Shown here one piece after another: positions 42,014 to 50,638 of a DNA stretch of 50,777 bases (position 1 is the first letter of the stretch; the number at the start of each line of letters is the position of its first letter). The notes under the pieces are model-generated. The model did not search any database and had not been told where the DNA came from. It was given only the letters and a program-made list of their open reading frames with translations. The position numbers and the translations under genes are program-made. The stretch lies in the NCBI GenBank assembly GCA_021739695.1, contig JAIPBM010000032.1, forward strand, positions 1-50,777, read 5' to 3'. The DNA is from Flavobacteriales bacterium. Its GTDB lineage: Bacteria > Bacteroidota > Bacteroidia > UBA10329.

Positions 42014-43429
42014 ATGACCCAAGAGGAACTACAACAGCTGATTGCACAAGGTGAAGGATACTTCACCGAGTTCAAGCGTAGGTTGAATTCTGATTTCAAA
42101 AAAGAGATCGTGTCGTTTGCCAATGCCAGTGGCGGCAAGGTTTTGCTTGGGGTTAATGATGACGGTACGATTCCGGGAATAAATGCAGATAACGACCTGC
42201 GTTCTCAGATACAAACCGCTGCGCAGAGTTGCGATCCACCCGTAAGAATTGACCTTGAGTTGAATGGAAATGTGCTGATCGTGCATGTTCCAGAAGGAGA
42301 TCGAAAGCCTTACAGAACCACCGAAGGTTTTTATCTACGTGTTGGGCCGAATGCACAGAAAATGACCACGGAGCAGATTCGTGATTTCATGGAATCGGAA
42401 GGGCGCATCAGGTTTGATGAGGTAGTTAGAAAGGACGTGGATTACCGAAGCACCGTTTCCGAACGGTTGATTGATCGTTTTCTGGCCATGTCGGGCATTA
42501 AGAACGCTTTTCAAAACCGTGAGCACATTCTTCATAGTCTTGGGGTAGTCAAGTCCATTGACAACAAGACCTATTTCAATAATGCGGGTATTCTCTTTTT
42601 TACCGAGCGTCCCGGCTTCATACATCCGCAGGCAACAATCACCTGCGTGTCGTTTGCTGGATCGGAAAAGGTGGATATTCTTGACCGAAAGGATTTTGAT
42701 CAGGATCTGATAACGTCCGTTGAATCTGCCATGGCATTCATGAAACGGCATTTGAATGTGGCTGCCGAGATCAAAGGATTGCAACGGACAGATAAGTTGG
42801 AATTGCCCGAAGTGGCATTGCGCGAAGCATTGGTAAATGCCGTAGCGCATCGCAGTTACTTAGAGGCAGGAGCACGCGTGATGGTGGAGGTTTTTGCGGA
42901 CAAGGTGGTTATTTCGAGCCCAGGCGGATTACCCAAGGGACTGCAATGGAAAGACTTTGGCAAGTATAGCATGGCGCGCAATCCGCTGCTGGCCGACCTG
43001 TTTCTCCGTGTCAAACTCATTGAGCGCTTGGGCACGGGCGTCAACCGTATTAAAGCGGCACTAAAGACAGCCGAATTGCCCGAAGCCGACTTTCATGCCG
43101 ATGGTTTCTTTGCCGTTACCATGCTCCGAACAAATGGTGGTGCAATAGGTGGTACAATAGGTGGTACAATAGGTGGTACAATAGGTGGTACAATGGGTGG
43201 TCAATTAGGTGGTCCAATGGGTGGTCCAATCCAAACACCCGAACTTACAGAGGCTCAAAGAAATGTGCTGAATATGTTGGCAGAAGCACCACAACGCTCA
43301 CTGCGGAACACTGCAAAAGAACTAGGTATCAACTTATCTGCGCTTGTAAAACACATTGATGCATTGAAAGAAAAAGGCGCCATAGAACGCGTTGGCGGCA
43401 CACGCGGCCATTGGAAAGTGAAGCAATGA
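42014..43429 (+). CDS. AlbA_2 (Schlafen-like) DNA-binding protein with GHKL-type domain and wHTH
   Basis: 471 aa. AlbA_2 domain at about 8-118 (EGYFTEFKRRLNSDFKKEIV, SFANASGGKVLLGVNDDGTI, GFYLRVGPNAQKMT); a helical middle; a HATPase_c_4/GHKL-like part at about 265-340 with the N-box E271-A-L-V-N275 and VVISSPGGLPKG, IERLGTGVNRI; a Gly-rich tandem repeat (375-409, IGGT units); and a C-terminal winged helix (VLNMLAEAPQRSLRNTAKEL). Such proteins are frequent in type I restriction operons, where they may act as regulators or as extra effectors. The ATGA overlap with hsdS shows tight coupling. The 12-bp repeat could alter linker length. Confidence 0.9.
   Translation: MTQEELQQLIAQGEGYFTEFKRRLNSDFKKEIVSFANASGGKVLLGVNDDGTIPGINADNDLRSQIQTAAQSCDPPVRIDLELNGNVLIVHVPEGDRKPYRTTEGFYLRVGPNAQKMTTEQIRDFMESEGRIRFDEVVRKDVDYRSTVSERLIDRFLAMSGIKNAFQNREHILHSLGVVKSIDNKTYFNNAGILFFTERPGFIHPQATITCVSFAGSEKVDILDRKDFDQDLITSVESAMAFMKRHLNVAAEIKGLQRTDKLELPEVALREALVNAVAHRSYLEAGARVMVEVFADKVVISSPGGLPKGLQWKDFGKYSMARNPLLADLFLRVKLIERLGTGVNRIKAALKTAELPEADFHADGFFAVTMLRTNGGAIGGTIGGTIGGTIGGTMGGQLGGPMGGPIQTPELTEAQRNVLNMLAEAPQRSLRNTAKELGINLSALVKHIDALKEKGAIERVGGTRGHWKVKQ
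43133..43228 (+). repeat. In-frame 12-bp tandem repeat
   Basis: Eight units of a 12-bp motif, four of them exact ATAGGTGGTACA (43145-43192), flanked by degenerate ones (AATGGTGGTGCA, ATGGGTGGTCAA, TTAGGTGGTCCA, ATGGGTGGTCCA). They encode IGGT-like tetrapeptides in the linker before the winged helix. Unit length is a multiple of three, so copy-number change keeps the frame. Confidence 0.95.
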
Positions 43430-44952
43430 GAGAAGATTGGGTTGAGGTTGAAATCAAAGATGTTGGAACCGTTATAGCAGGTGGAACACCGAAAACGGCT
43501 ATACCTGAATACTGGGGAGATGATTTTAGTTGGATTAGCCCATCCGATTTGACGGGTTATACAAACACCTATATATCGAAAGGGAAAAAGAGCATATCCA
43601 AGCTTGGACTTGCAAAATCCTCGGCAAGACTTATACCCAAGGGCTCTGTTTTGTTTTCTTGCAGGGCTCCTATCGGATATGTGGCCATAGCCCATAATGA
43701 GTTGACCACAAACCAAGGATTTAAAAGTCTAGCTCCCAGAGAAGTGGTTATAAGCGAATTCGTTTACCACTATTTTAAATCAATCAAATGGTTAGCTGAA
43801 AAAAATGCTGGAGGGACTACGTTTAAAGAAATCTCAACCAGCTCATTTTCTGCGTTACCGTTTCCACTCCCACCCCTCCCCGAGCAGCGCGCCATAGTTT
43901 CCAAGATAGAGCAGTTGTTTAGCGAGTTGGACAACGGCATAGCCAACCTCAAAACCGCACAGCATCAACTGAAGGTGTATCGGCAAGCGGTGCTCAAACA
44001 GGCGTTTGAGGGAGAGTTGACCAAGGAGTGGCGGGCCAAGCAGAACGACCTTCCTACTGCGGATGAATTACTGAAACAGATAAAGGAAGAACGCGAAGCG
44101 CATTACCAAAAGCAGTTGGTCGATTGGAAAGAAGCCGTAAAGGATTGGGAGAAGAACAGTGAGAAAGGGAAGAAGCCGAGTAAGCCGAAGCAGCTAAAGA
44201 AACCATCCTCAGATGATTTACCTGATCAACCATTTGACTTACCTACTTCTTGGTTGTGGTCTGATTTGTATGAATTAACCTCGAAAGTTTCGGATGGTCC
44301 ATTTGGCTCACACCTCAAAGGAGAGGATTACATTGATGCAGGAATTAGAGTCGTTCGATTAGAGAACATCAAATCACTCATGTTCGATGATTCTAAAAGG
44401 TCGTTTGTTAATCAAGCGAAGTATGAGTCTATTTCACAGCACACGGTCTATCCTGGTGAGATTATCTTCTCAACTTTCATTGCCGATGAGACTAAGGTGG
44501 TCATTCTTCCTGAGGTCTTTGATTTCGCAATCAACAAGGCTGACTGCGTCCAAATCAAACCTTGGAGTCTAGTTTCTAACAGGTTTCTCCAGTACTATTT
44601 GGCTTCAAGTATCAGCTACTCATTGCTTGTTAATCAAGTGCATGGAGCTACAAGGCCAAGAGTTAATACCACCCAACTGAAGCTGCTTTTTGTTCCAATG
44701 TGCAGCACAATTGAACAACACCAGATCGTCCAAGAAATAGAAAGTCGCCTATCGGTGTGCGATAAACTGGAGGAAAGCATAACCCAAAGCCTGCTAAAGG
44801 CAGAAGCATTGCGGCAGAGCATCCTTAAAAAGGCATTTGAAGGTCGGCTGCTAACAGAAGTAGAACTGGCCGCCTGCAAAAAAGAAAAGGATTGGGAGCC
44901 TGCTGGGGTGCTTTTGGGGAGGGTTAAACAAGAAAAAGCCAAAAAGAAATGA
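43426..44952 (+). CDS. hsdS: Type I restriction-modification specificity subunit
   Basis: 508 aa from the ATG at 43426 (MREDWVEVEIKDVGTVIAGG), which overlaps the preceding stop as ATGA. It has two target-recognition domains and two conserved helical spacers: TRD1 about 1-150; CR1 about 150-240 (LPEQRAIVSKIEQLFSELDN, VYRQAVLKQAFEGELTKEWR); TRD2 about 265-430 (SKVSDGPFGSHLKGEDYIDA, GATRPRVNTTQLKLLFVPMC); CR2 to the end (QIVQEIESRLSVCDKLEESI, LRQSILKKAFEGRLLTEVEL). It sets which DNA sequence the complex reads. Its stop overlaps the hsdM start (ATGA). TRD sequence specificity cannot be read here. Confidence 0.94.
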   Translation: MREDWVEVEIKDVGTVIAGGTPKTAIPEYWGDDFSWISPSDLTGYTNTYISKGKKSISKLGLAKSSARLIPKGSVLFSCRAPIGYVAIAHNELTTNQGFKSLAPREVVISEFVYHYFKSIKWLAEKNAGGTTFKEISTSSFSALPFPLPPLPEQRAIVSKIEQLFSELDNGIANLKTAQHQLKVYRQAVLKQAFEGELTKEWRAKQNDLPTADELLKQIKEEREAHYQKQLVDWKEAVKDWEKNSEKGKKPSKPKQLKKPSSDDLPDQPFDLPTSWLWSDLYELTSKVSDGPFGSHLKGEDYIDAGIRVVRLENIKSLMFDDSKRSFVNQAKYESISQHTVYPGEIIFSTFIADETKVVILPEVFDFAINKADCVQIKPWSLVSNRFLQYYLASSISYSLLVNQVHGATRPRVNTTQLKLLFVPMCSTIEQHQIVQEIESRLSVCDKLEESITQSLLKAEALRQSILKKAFEGRLLTEVELAACKKEKDWEPAGVLLGRVKQEKAKKK

Positions 44953-46424
44953 CCGAATCATCCATCATATCAAAAGTCTGGAACTTTGCTGGCGTACTGC
45001 GTGACGATGGCGTTGGCTATGGCGATTACTTGGAGCAGATTACCTTTCTGCTCTTCCTCAAAATGGCCGATGAGTTCAGCAAGCCACCTTACAACCGCGA
45101 AACCAACGTGCCCAAAGAATTCAATTGGGATAGCCTCACAGGCAAGCGTGGTGCCGAGTTGGAGTTGCAATATACCACCTTGCTTCGTGAGTTGGGTCAG
45201 GCATCGGGCACCTTGGGGCAGATATACACCAAGGCACAGAACAAGATTCAAGACCCTGCCAAGCTGCTCAAGATCATTGATATGATCGATCGCGAGCAAT
45301 GGAGCATGATGGGTGCCGACCTCAAAGGCAAGATCTATGAAGGGCTATTAGAGAAGAATGCCGAAGACACCAAGAGTGGTGCGGGGCAATACTTCACGCC
45401 CCGTGCGCTTATCCGCGCCATGGTGGAATGTGTGCGTCCCAAACCTTTAAAAAGCATTGCCGACCCTGCCTGTGGAACGGGTGGTTTCTTCCTTGCGGCC
45501 TACGACCATATTGTAGACAACAACCGATTGGATAAAGAGGAGAAGGCTTTTCTGAAGAACAAGACCTTCTATGGCAACGAGATCGTAGCCAGCACCCGCA
45601 GAATGTGTCTGATGAACATGTTCTTGCACAACATTGGCGAAATAGATGGTTCCTCATTCATTTCGCCTGTCGATGCCCTCATTTCAGATGAAGGAACGCG
45701 CTTTGATTACGTCTTGGCCAATCCGCCTTTCGGTAAGAAAAGCAGCCTCACCATCACCAACGAAGAAGGCGAGCAGGAAAAGCAAGACCTGAGCTACAAT
45801 CGTCAGGATTTTTGGGCCACTACAAGCAACAAGCAGTTGAACTTTCTGCAACACATCCGCACCATGCTCACCGCCCATGGCGAGGCCGCTGTCGTATTAC
45901 CAGATAACGTGCTGTTTGAAGGTGGAGCAGGTGAAACCGTCCGCAAGGAACTGCTCAAAACCACGGAACTGCATACTATTCTCCGTTTGCCCACGGGTAT
46001 TTTCTACGCCAATGGCGTAAAGGCCAATGTGCTTTTCTTCGACAATAAACCTGCTTCCAAAGAACCTTGGACAAAGGAAGTTTGGGTGTTTGATTATCGC
46101 ACGAATGTGCATCATACACTCAAAAAGAAACCGCTTCAGCTCGAAGACCTTCGGGAGTTCATCACGCTTTACAATCCTGAGAATCGCAACAAGCGCAAGG
46201 AAACCTACAGCGCAGACAATGAGGAAGGCCGTTGGCGCAAGTTCTCTTATTCCGACATCATCGCCCGCGATAAGACCAACCTTGACATCTTCTGGCTAAA
46301 GGATAAGAGCTTGGCTGACCTTGATAACCTTCCAGACCCAGATGTATTGGCCAACGAGATCATTGAGAACATCGAAGCTGGTTTGGAGAGCTTTAGAGAG
46401 GTTGCTGGGATTGTTGGGGAGTGA
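44949..46424 (+). CDS. hsdM: Type I restriction-modification DNA methyltransferase subunit
   Basis: 491 aa. N-terminal helical HsdM_N (GVGYGDYLEQITFLLFLKMA), then an N6-adenine methyltransferase: AGQYFTPRALIRAMVECVRP, SAM-binding ADPACGTGGFFLAAYDHI (171-188) and catalytic ANPPFG (257-262), the (D/N)PPY/F motif. It methylates adenine at the HsdS target and forms M2S1, or R2M2S1 with HsdR. It is the last gene of the operon. No hairpin terminator was noted right after it. Recognition is secure. Confidence 0.96.
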   Translation: MTESSIISKVWNFAGVLRDDGVGYGDYLEQITFLLFLKMADEFSKPPYNRETNVPKEFNWDSLTGKRGAELELQYTTLLRELGQASGTLGQIYTKAQNKIQDPAKLLKIIDMIDREQWSMMGADLKGKIYEGLLEKNAEDTKSGAGQYFTPRALIRAMVECVRPKPLKSIADPACGTGGFFLAAYDHIVDNNRLDKEEKAFLKNKTFYGNEIVASTRRMCLMNMFLHNIGEIDGSSFISPVDALISDEGTRFDYVLANPPFGKKSSLTITNEEGEQEKQDLSYNRQDFWATTSNKQLNFLQHIRTMLTAHGEAAVVLPDNVLFEGGAGETVRKELLKTTELHTILRLPTGIFYANGVKANVLFFDNKPASKEPWTKEVWVFDYRTNVHHTLKKKPLQLEDLREFITLYNPENRNKRKETYSADNEEGRWRKFSYSDIIARDKTNLDIFWLKDKSLADLDNLPDPDVLANEIIENIEAGLESFREVAGIVGE

Positions 46425-46529
46425 GACGGAAAAGACGCAGGAGTTAAAGCCCTATTTTCATAGCCTTATATCGTTTTGTGCAAGGCTAAAAATGGACATT
46501 TGCACGCAGCGACATAAGTTGCCTTTTAG

Positions 46530-47300
46530 ATGATAAGAGTACTCCTACCGCTGGCAATAGCTTCTCTTATGATCTCGAGTTGTGGGTCAAAAAAGATTGC
46601 CGTATTACGAGAGGGTGAACCTGAAATCACAGGGGACACGGTAGTGCTGTTTGATCAACAGCGAAATCGAAAAATTCCTGTAGCAATTTATCATCCAAAT
46701 GAATCGGTCAAAACAAACGACCATAAGGTTATTGTTTTCAGCCATGGCTACGGTAGAAATCTAGGTGGAGATTATCTGGCTTATACCTACCTGACGGAGT
46801 TTTTAGCCTCGAAAGGCTACTTGGTAGTAAGTGTTCAGCACGAATTACAGACTGATAGTCTGATGCCTTTGCAGGGGAATCCTCAGGAAGTTAGACGGCC
46901 ATTTTGGGATCGTGGTGTAGAAAACATACTGTTCGTGATTAATCATCTCAAAAACAAGTTTGAAGGCCACGATAATATTGTCCTTATGGGCCATTCGAAC
47001 GGAGCAGATATGACGGCATTGTTTCCACAGAAATACCCCGGTATCGTGGAAACGATCATTACCCTAGACAATCGAAGAATGCCATTGCCCAGAATGGAAG
47101 GTTTACGAGTATTCTCCATTCGGTCATCCGACCAACCAGCAGATTCTGGAGTGCTTCCTACAGCAGAAGAAATGCAACAATTCCGAATAACACTAGTGAA
47201 ATTGGAAAGCACCATACATGATCACATGGATGACCATGCAAACGCAAATGAGAGAAGACAAATACAAAAACTAGTACTATCATTTTTAGAAGCCCACTGA
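46530..47300 (+). CDS. Alpha/beta-hydrolase lipoprotein
   Basis: 256 aa. Leader MIRVLLPLAIASLMISSC with Cys18 as lipidation site. Alpha/beta-hydrolase features: KVIVFSHGYGRNLGGDYLAY (oxyanion HG), a nucleophile elbow GHSNG with Ser156, Asp180 in TLDNRRMP, and a late His (H230 or H232 in TIHDHMDDH). It resembles dienelactone-hydrolase- or PAF-acetylhydrolase-type enzymes acting on esters or peptides in the envelope. It is 105 bp after hsdM on the same strand but likely independent. Substrate unknown. Confidence 0.82.
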   Translation: MIRVLLPLAIASLMISSCGSKKIAVLREGEPEITGDTVVLFDQQRNRKIPVAIYHPNESVKTNDHKVIVFSHGYGRNLGGDYLAYTYLTEFLASKGYLVVSVQHELQTDSLMPLQGNPQEVRRPFWDRGVENILFVINHLKNKFEGHDNIVLMGHSNGADMTALFPQKYPGIVETIITLDNRRMPLPRMEGLRVFSIRSSDQPADSGVLPTAEEMQQFRITLVKLESTIHDHMDDHANANERRQIQKLVLSFLEAH

Positions 47301-47351
47301 ACTAATACCCTACCACCGCACCAACGTGAAAGCCACCGACAATTTGAAGAT

Positions 47352-47758
47352 CTGATAAAGTATCAAATCGAAAATAATATTTCACCGAATGAGTTTAAAG
47401 AACTGCTCGTAAAGTCGACACTCGGAGAAAGAAAGCCTGTAGATGACTTTGAGAGAATCAAGGCAATGGTTGAAAATGCCGACCTTATTATTACCGCAAG
47501 ACATGCGCACAGATTAGTTGGCGTTGCAAGGTCTGTTACTGATTTTGCTTACAGTACTTACCTTTCTGACCTTGCGGTAGATTATGAATATCAAAAACAA
47601 GGTGACGGTAAAGAGTTGATACGATTGACCAAAAAGAAACGCCCACAGCAACGATCATTCTATTGGCGGCACCAAAAGCAGTTAATTATTATCCTCATAT
47701 CGGAATGACCAAACACCATGAGTGCTTTTTATTGACGGATGAGAATCACCTCAAATGA
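47352..47758 (+). pseudogene. Frameshifted GNAT acetyltransferase
   Basis: In one frame the DNA codes LIKYQIENNISPNEFKELLV, then RSVTDFAYSTYLSDLAVDYE and [14 protein letters not shown]. In another frame directly after the A-rich stretch near 47630 it codes [40 protein letters not shown] and a stop. Together these make one GNAT domain, so a 1-nt loss near 47630-47640 breaks it. There is also no ATG at the expected N-terminus, and GDGKE replaces the usual GIGKE in the acetyl-CoA loop. Its stop overlaps the start of the intact GNAT gene by 4 bp. A homopolymer sequencing error could explain the shift, but not the missing start. Confidence 0.8.
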
Positions 47759-48195
47759 TTAACGTTGAAGTAAACCCAGATCTGACCTTGATCCGATGGG
47801 ATAGCGTTTCAGAACTTTTTCAATTGGTCAATTGGGGAATGAGATCTCAATATGAGGTTGAAAACTCATTCAGGAAAAGTTCGGTCACTTGTTTCGTAAA
47901 GAAGGGGAATCAAATTATTGGATTTGGCCGAACGGTCGATGACGGAAAATACTACGCGTTACTTGTAGATATCGTGGTTCACCCAGATTATCAATTTCAG
48001 GGAATTGGCAGGACAATTGTAAATGAATTGCAAAGCAGGTTACTGGGATATGATTTCGTTACGCTCACTGCTGCCCCCGATAAGGAAGCGTTTTATCAAA
48101 AATTAGGTTGGAAAAAGCAAAACTCCGCGTTTATCTTCCCTAAGGACGAAAGGCAAATTATTGATCACTGTGAATACAATTGCAGGAAACAATGA
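47755..48195 (+). CDS. GNAT-family N-acetyltransferase
   Basis: 146 aa. A complete GNAT fold: N-terminal strand ([20 protein letters not shown]), middle [20 protein letters not shown], motif A with [20 protein letters not shown] (acetyl-CoA pyrophosphate loop Q-G-I-G-R), [20 protein letters not shown]. It transfers an acetyl group to an amine on a small molecule or protein. The start overlaps the stop of the broken GNAT upstream, so they were once a translationally coupled pair. Same strand as the hydrolase. Substrate unknown. Confidence 0.92.
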   Translation: MINVEVNPDLTLIRWDSVSELFQLVNWGMRSQYEVENSFRKSSVTCFVKKGNQIIGFGRTVDDGKYYALLVDIVVHPDYQFQGIGRTIVNELQSRLLGYDFVTLTAAPDKEAFYQKLGWKKQNSAFIFPKDERQIIDHCEYNCRKQ

Positions 48196-48280
48196 CAATA
48201 CAAAGTGGTGAAGAGGGTATAAGAATGAAGACATAACTGCTTCATTCTGGGACCTATTCGTTCTTATGAACCAAGGAATT

Positions 48281-48973
48281 TCAAATGCTGATTTTACCTA
48301 CAGCGTGCAGTGCTCCATCGCTATAAAAGTTCAGATGAATGACTGACCCTTGAATGGTTCCATCGGCAGTCATGTAAGACCCAATGTTCGTAATGGGATC
48401 CATGGTCACGGTTCCAGCGCTACAATTCAGATTCAGAACCACTTGATAGGTTGTAAGTCCATCTACCACCAACTGTCCTTCGTTATTGTAGCTACAGTCG
48501 ATTGAGCGATTTTGTAGGTTTCCGTTTATCTGATAGGTAATCTGACCATTCTGATGGTCTTTGAAATCGTATGCGCAGTTAGGCGCATATCTAAGTTGAA
48601 TGCTTTTCGATTGTGGTAGGTTATTCTCGTTTGCAACCGACACGGTTAAGTTGCAATCATAACTTGCTGGCGCGACACCGAATTGGTTGAATTGGATATT
48701 AAATGTTCCACTCTGATTGGAAGCAATCACAATTTCTCCACCATACTGAAATGAAGAATTATCGCACGATAGATTTGCTACAAAATCCATTGCAGTAGCA
48801 GACATCACAGAGACTTCAAGTGTTTTCGTGTCACTATGCTCAAAAACCACAGTATCGGGTGCAGTAAAGTTGAATTCCGTGGTTTGAGGTGGGTCACTTT
48901 CTTTTGTGCATGATTGCATCCCAATCAAGTTCAAGCATACTCCAAGCAATGCAAACAGTCGGTTCATCGTCAT
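48281..48973 (-). CDS. Lipoprotein with beta-sandwich-like domains
   Basis: 230 aa. Leader (NRLFALLGVCLNLIGMQSC) gives a lipobox with Cys near 22; an ATG two codons in could be the start. The middle (about 40-130) looks Ig-like (TVVFEHSDTKTLEVSVMSAT, CDNSSFQYGGEIVIASNQSG, TFNIQFNQFG, YDCNLTVSVANENNLPQSKS). The C-terminal half has a repeat-like strand set with Cys (YDFKDHQNGQITYQINGNLQ, CSYNNEGQLVVDGLTTYQVV). Six or more Cys could pair in the periplasm or outside. No family recognised. Confidence 0.75.
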   Translation of the reverse strand: MTMNRLFALLGVCLNLIGMQSCTKESDPPQTTEFNFTAPDTVVFEHSDTKTLEVSVMSATAMDFVANLSCDNSSFQYGGEIVIASNQSGTFNIQFNQFGVAPASYDCNLTVSVANENNLPQSKSIQLRYAPNCAYDFKDHQNGQITYQINGNLQNRSIDCSYNNEGQLVVDGLTTYQVVLNLNCSAGTVTMDPITNIGSYMTADGTIQGSVIHLNFYSDGALHAVGKISI

Positions 48974-49057
48974 TTTAGTTCGTGTGTTTCGTTCAACAAA
49001 TGCTTTGCAAGGTGGTTTTTCAGTTCTTTGTAGTAAGAATAGGTAAATGTCACCTCA

Positions 49058-49330
49058 TTACCGCTTTATCAACTTCATCCTGACAAGCGTTTCATCAGCT
49101 GCCTGCAATTGGAGAAATTAGCATACAGCTGCCATATTCGTATGCATTTCAATCCGGTTAACCGAGAAAAACGCTTGAGAGAGAACAACACGACCAAGGG
49201 CATCAATTACTTGCAACGAAAGCTGCTCAAAGGTATCATCTAGTTTGATCGTGACATTCCCGTCTGTCGGTTTTGGATAGACCGAAACAATGCTCTTATT
49301 TCCTGAACCTTCAGATGGATTTACCGATTT
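49058..49330 (-). pseudogene. Remnant of a T9SS C-terminal sorting domain
   Basis: The minus-strand frame reads SVYPKPTDGNVTIKLDD, LSLQVIDALGRVVLSQAFFS, VNRIEMHTNMAA, then an in-frame TAA (rc of 49118-49120), then FLQLQAADETLVRMKLIKR and a final stop. Intact domains have MAAGVYFLQLQ at this point, so the GVY codons have decayed into a stop. Another stop (rc of 49331-49333) closes the frame just upstream and no secreted-protein body is present. The remainder of the 415-bp gap from 48974 to 49388 shows nothing else I can name. Confidence 0.85.
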
Positions 49331-49388
49331 TCATATGAAGCTTGCATCCAGATATGTACTATGATTTAGTTCAGAGTGTTTAACCTTC

Positions 49389-50408
49389 TTATTTTATCCA
49401 TTTCCTAAACTCCCCCATTACTTCTTCCCAATGCCCTTTTTCGTGGTTGGTTCTTCCATCATCAAACAGTTCAAAAAAATTATGCTCTAAACCGAGGTGT
49501 CTTCTCAGCGTTAAGTTGTCCTTGCCTTTTTCAATAAAAAATAGAGGTACAATGTCGCATAGACCTGAAGTTCTATCTTCTGTTCCGTAAGCCAAATAAA
49601 TTGGGATATCCAATGTCAACCAATCATCATAGAAAGTCTCAGAAAATGTTTTCCATGATAGTAAACTTGGGTTGTTTTCTAACGAGTCGGTATTATTGAC
49701 TTGCTTATAAAACTCATAATTGTCATTCATTAAAGAATCTGCCTCTTCCCAAGTTATTTTTCCTAAGTGCGCATCCAATCTTGCTTCACGTATGTATTGG
49801 TCTATTCTACCAAAAGGGTTTGCCGCAAAAAGACCCAGATGAGTAACATCTTTATTTTGCACTGCAATTTTCGTTGCAATTTTGGTGCCTTGAGAATGGC
49901 CTGCTACGACCAGTTTTTCGCTCGTTACCCAATCCTGCTTTTTCAAAAAACTCAAAACAAAGTTTGCTCGTCTGACATAATTCTCCAAATAGTCTGCTTC
50001 CATATATTCATTCAGAAACTCATTCGGCTTTTCCTGACTTGATACGTACTGGTATCTATTATCTAAATGTTCCTTTTTCGCCAAAACAGGTGTTTTGGGC
50101 ATTGAAATAATTACCAAATGGAAATCTTCCGAAATTTTGCCATAGTTGAAGTTTGAAACACCTCCACCAGAAAAATAATATCCATAATTTTCAATTTCAA
50201 AAAATAAGGGTATCGGCAGAGAACCTTGACACCATAAGAAAATGGGTTTCTTTTGGGTTAAAACAGTATCAACAACGATAAAATCAATCGTGTCACTCTG
50301 TTCCTCAAGTGAAAATAAAATCGCTTTTCTTTGAATGATAGTCCCGGACTGGCTGAAACTAAAGCTGCTCCAAACGAGCATAGCTGTCATAAGTGCTATT
50401 TTTTTCAT
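49389..50408 (-). CDS. Secreted alpha/beta-hydrolase
   Basis: 339 aa. Signal peptide MKKIALMTAMLVWSSFSFSQ. Hydrolase features: nucleophile elbow GHSQG with Ser172, Asp278 in YGTEDRTS, His309 in LGLEHNFF, in the canonical order. A central insertion (about 205-260, helical: IREARLDAHLGKITWEEADS) may form a lid over the active site. Likely periplasmic or released esterase/peptidase. It is on its own, 230 bp away from the next gene; that upstream spacer holds nothing recognisable. Confidence 0.87.
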   Translation of the reverse strand: MKKIALMTAMLVWSSFSFSQSGTIIQRKAILFSLEEQSDTIDFIVVDTVLTQKKPIFLWCQGSLPIPLFFEIENYGYYFSGGGVSNFNYGKISEDFHLVIISMPKTPVLAKKEHLDNRYQYVSSQEKPNEFLNEYMEADYLENYVRRANFVLSFLKKQDWVTSEKLVVAGHSQGTKIATKIAVQNKDVTHLGLFAANPFGRIDQYIREARLDAHLGKITWEEADSLMNDNYEFYKQVNNTDSLENNPSLLSWKTFSETFYDDWLTLDIPIYLAYGTEDRTSGLCDIVPLFFIEKGKDNLTLRRHLGLEHNFFELFDDGRTNHEKGHWEEVMGEFRKWIK

Positions 50409-50638
50409 TCTAATTAAGATGACATCTTACAGCTACAAAAAATAGCGTTTTAGCTGCTTTATTTCAACTTTTCTCAGCACAAACTCACCAACAGGACAGC
50501 CGCGGACAAGTAAACCAAAATCCACTAACTGATATAACTATTGTTTCAAGTCAAAGCGCCAAAGTAGAAAAGCGTACTGCTCACTTTCTGTGACGATCAG
50601 GAGTTGACGGTCTTTCAATTCATCTTGAGGATGCTATA

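Noticed and set aside
43133-43228. CRISPR-like array
   Set aside because: Units are contiguous 12-bp tandem repeats inside a gene, with no spacers.
47301-47351. Upstream continuation of the broken GNAT frame
   Set aside because: Open frame without start codon or GNAT-like residues; probably spacer or remnant of other sequence.
48223-48247. Hairpin GAATGAAG/CTTCATTC after the GNAT gene
   Set aside because: 8-bp AT-rich stem with a 9-nt loop and no T-run; too weak to call a terminator.
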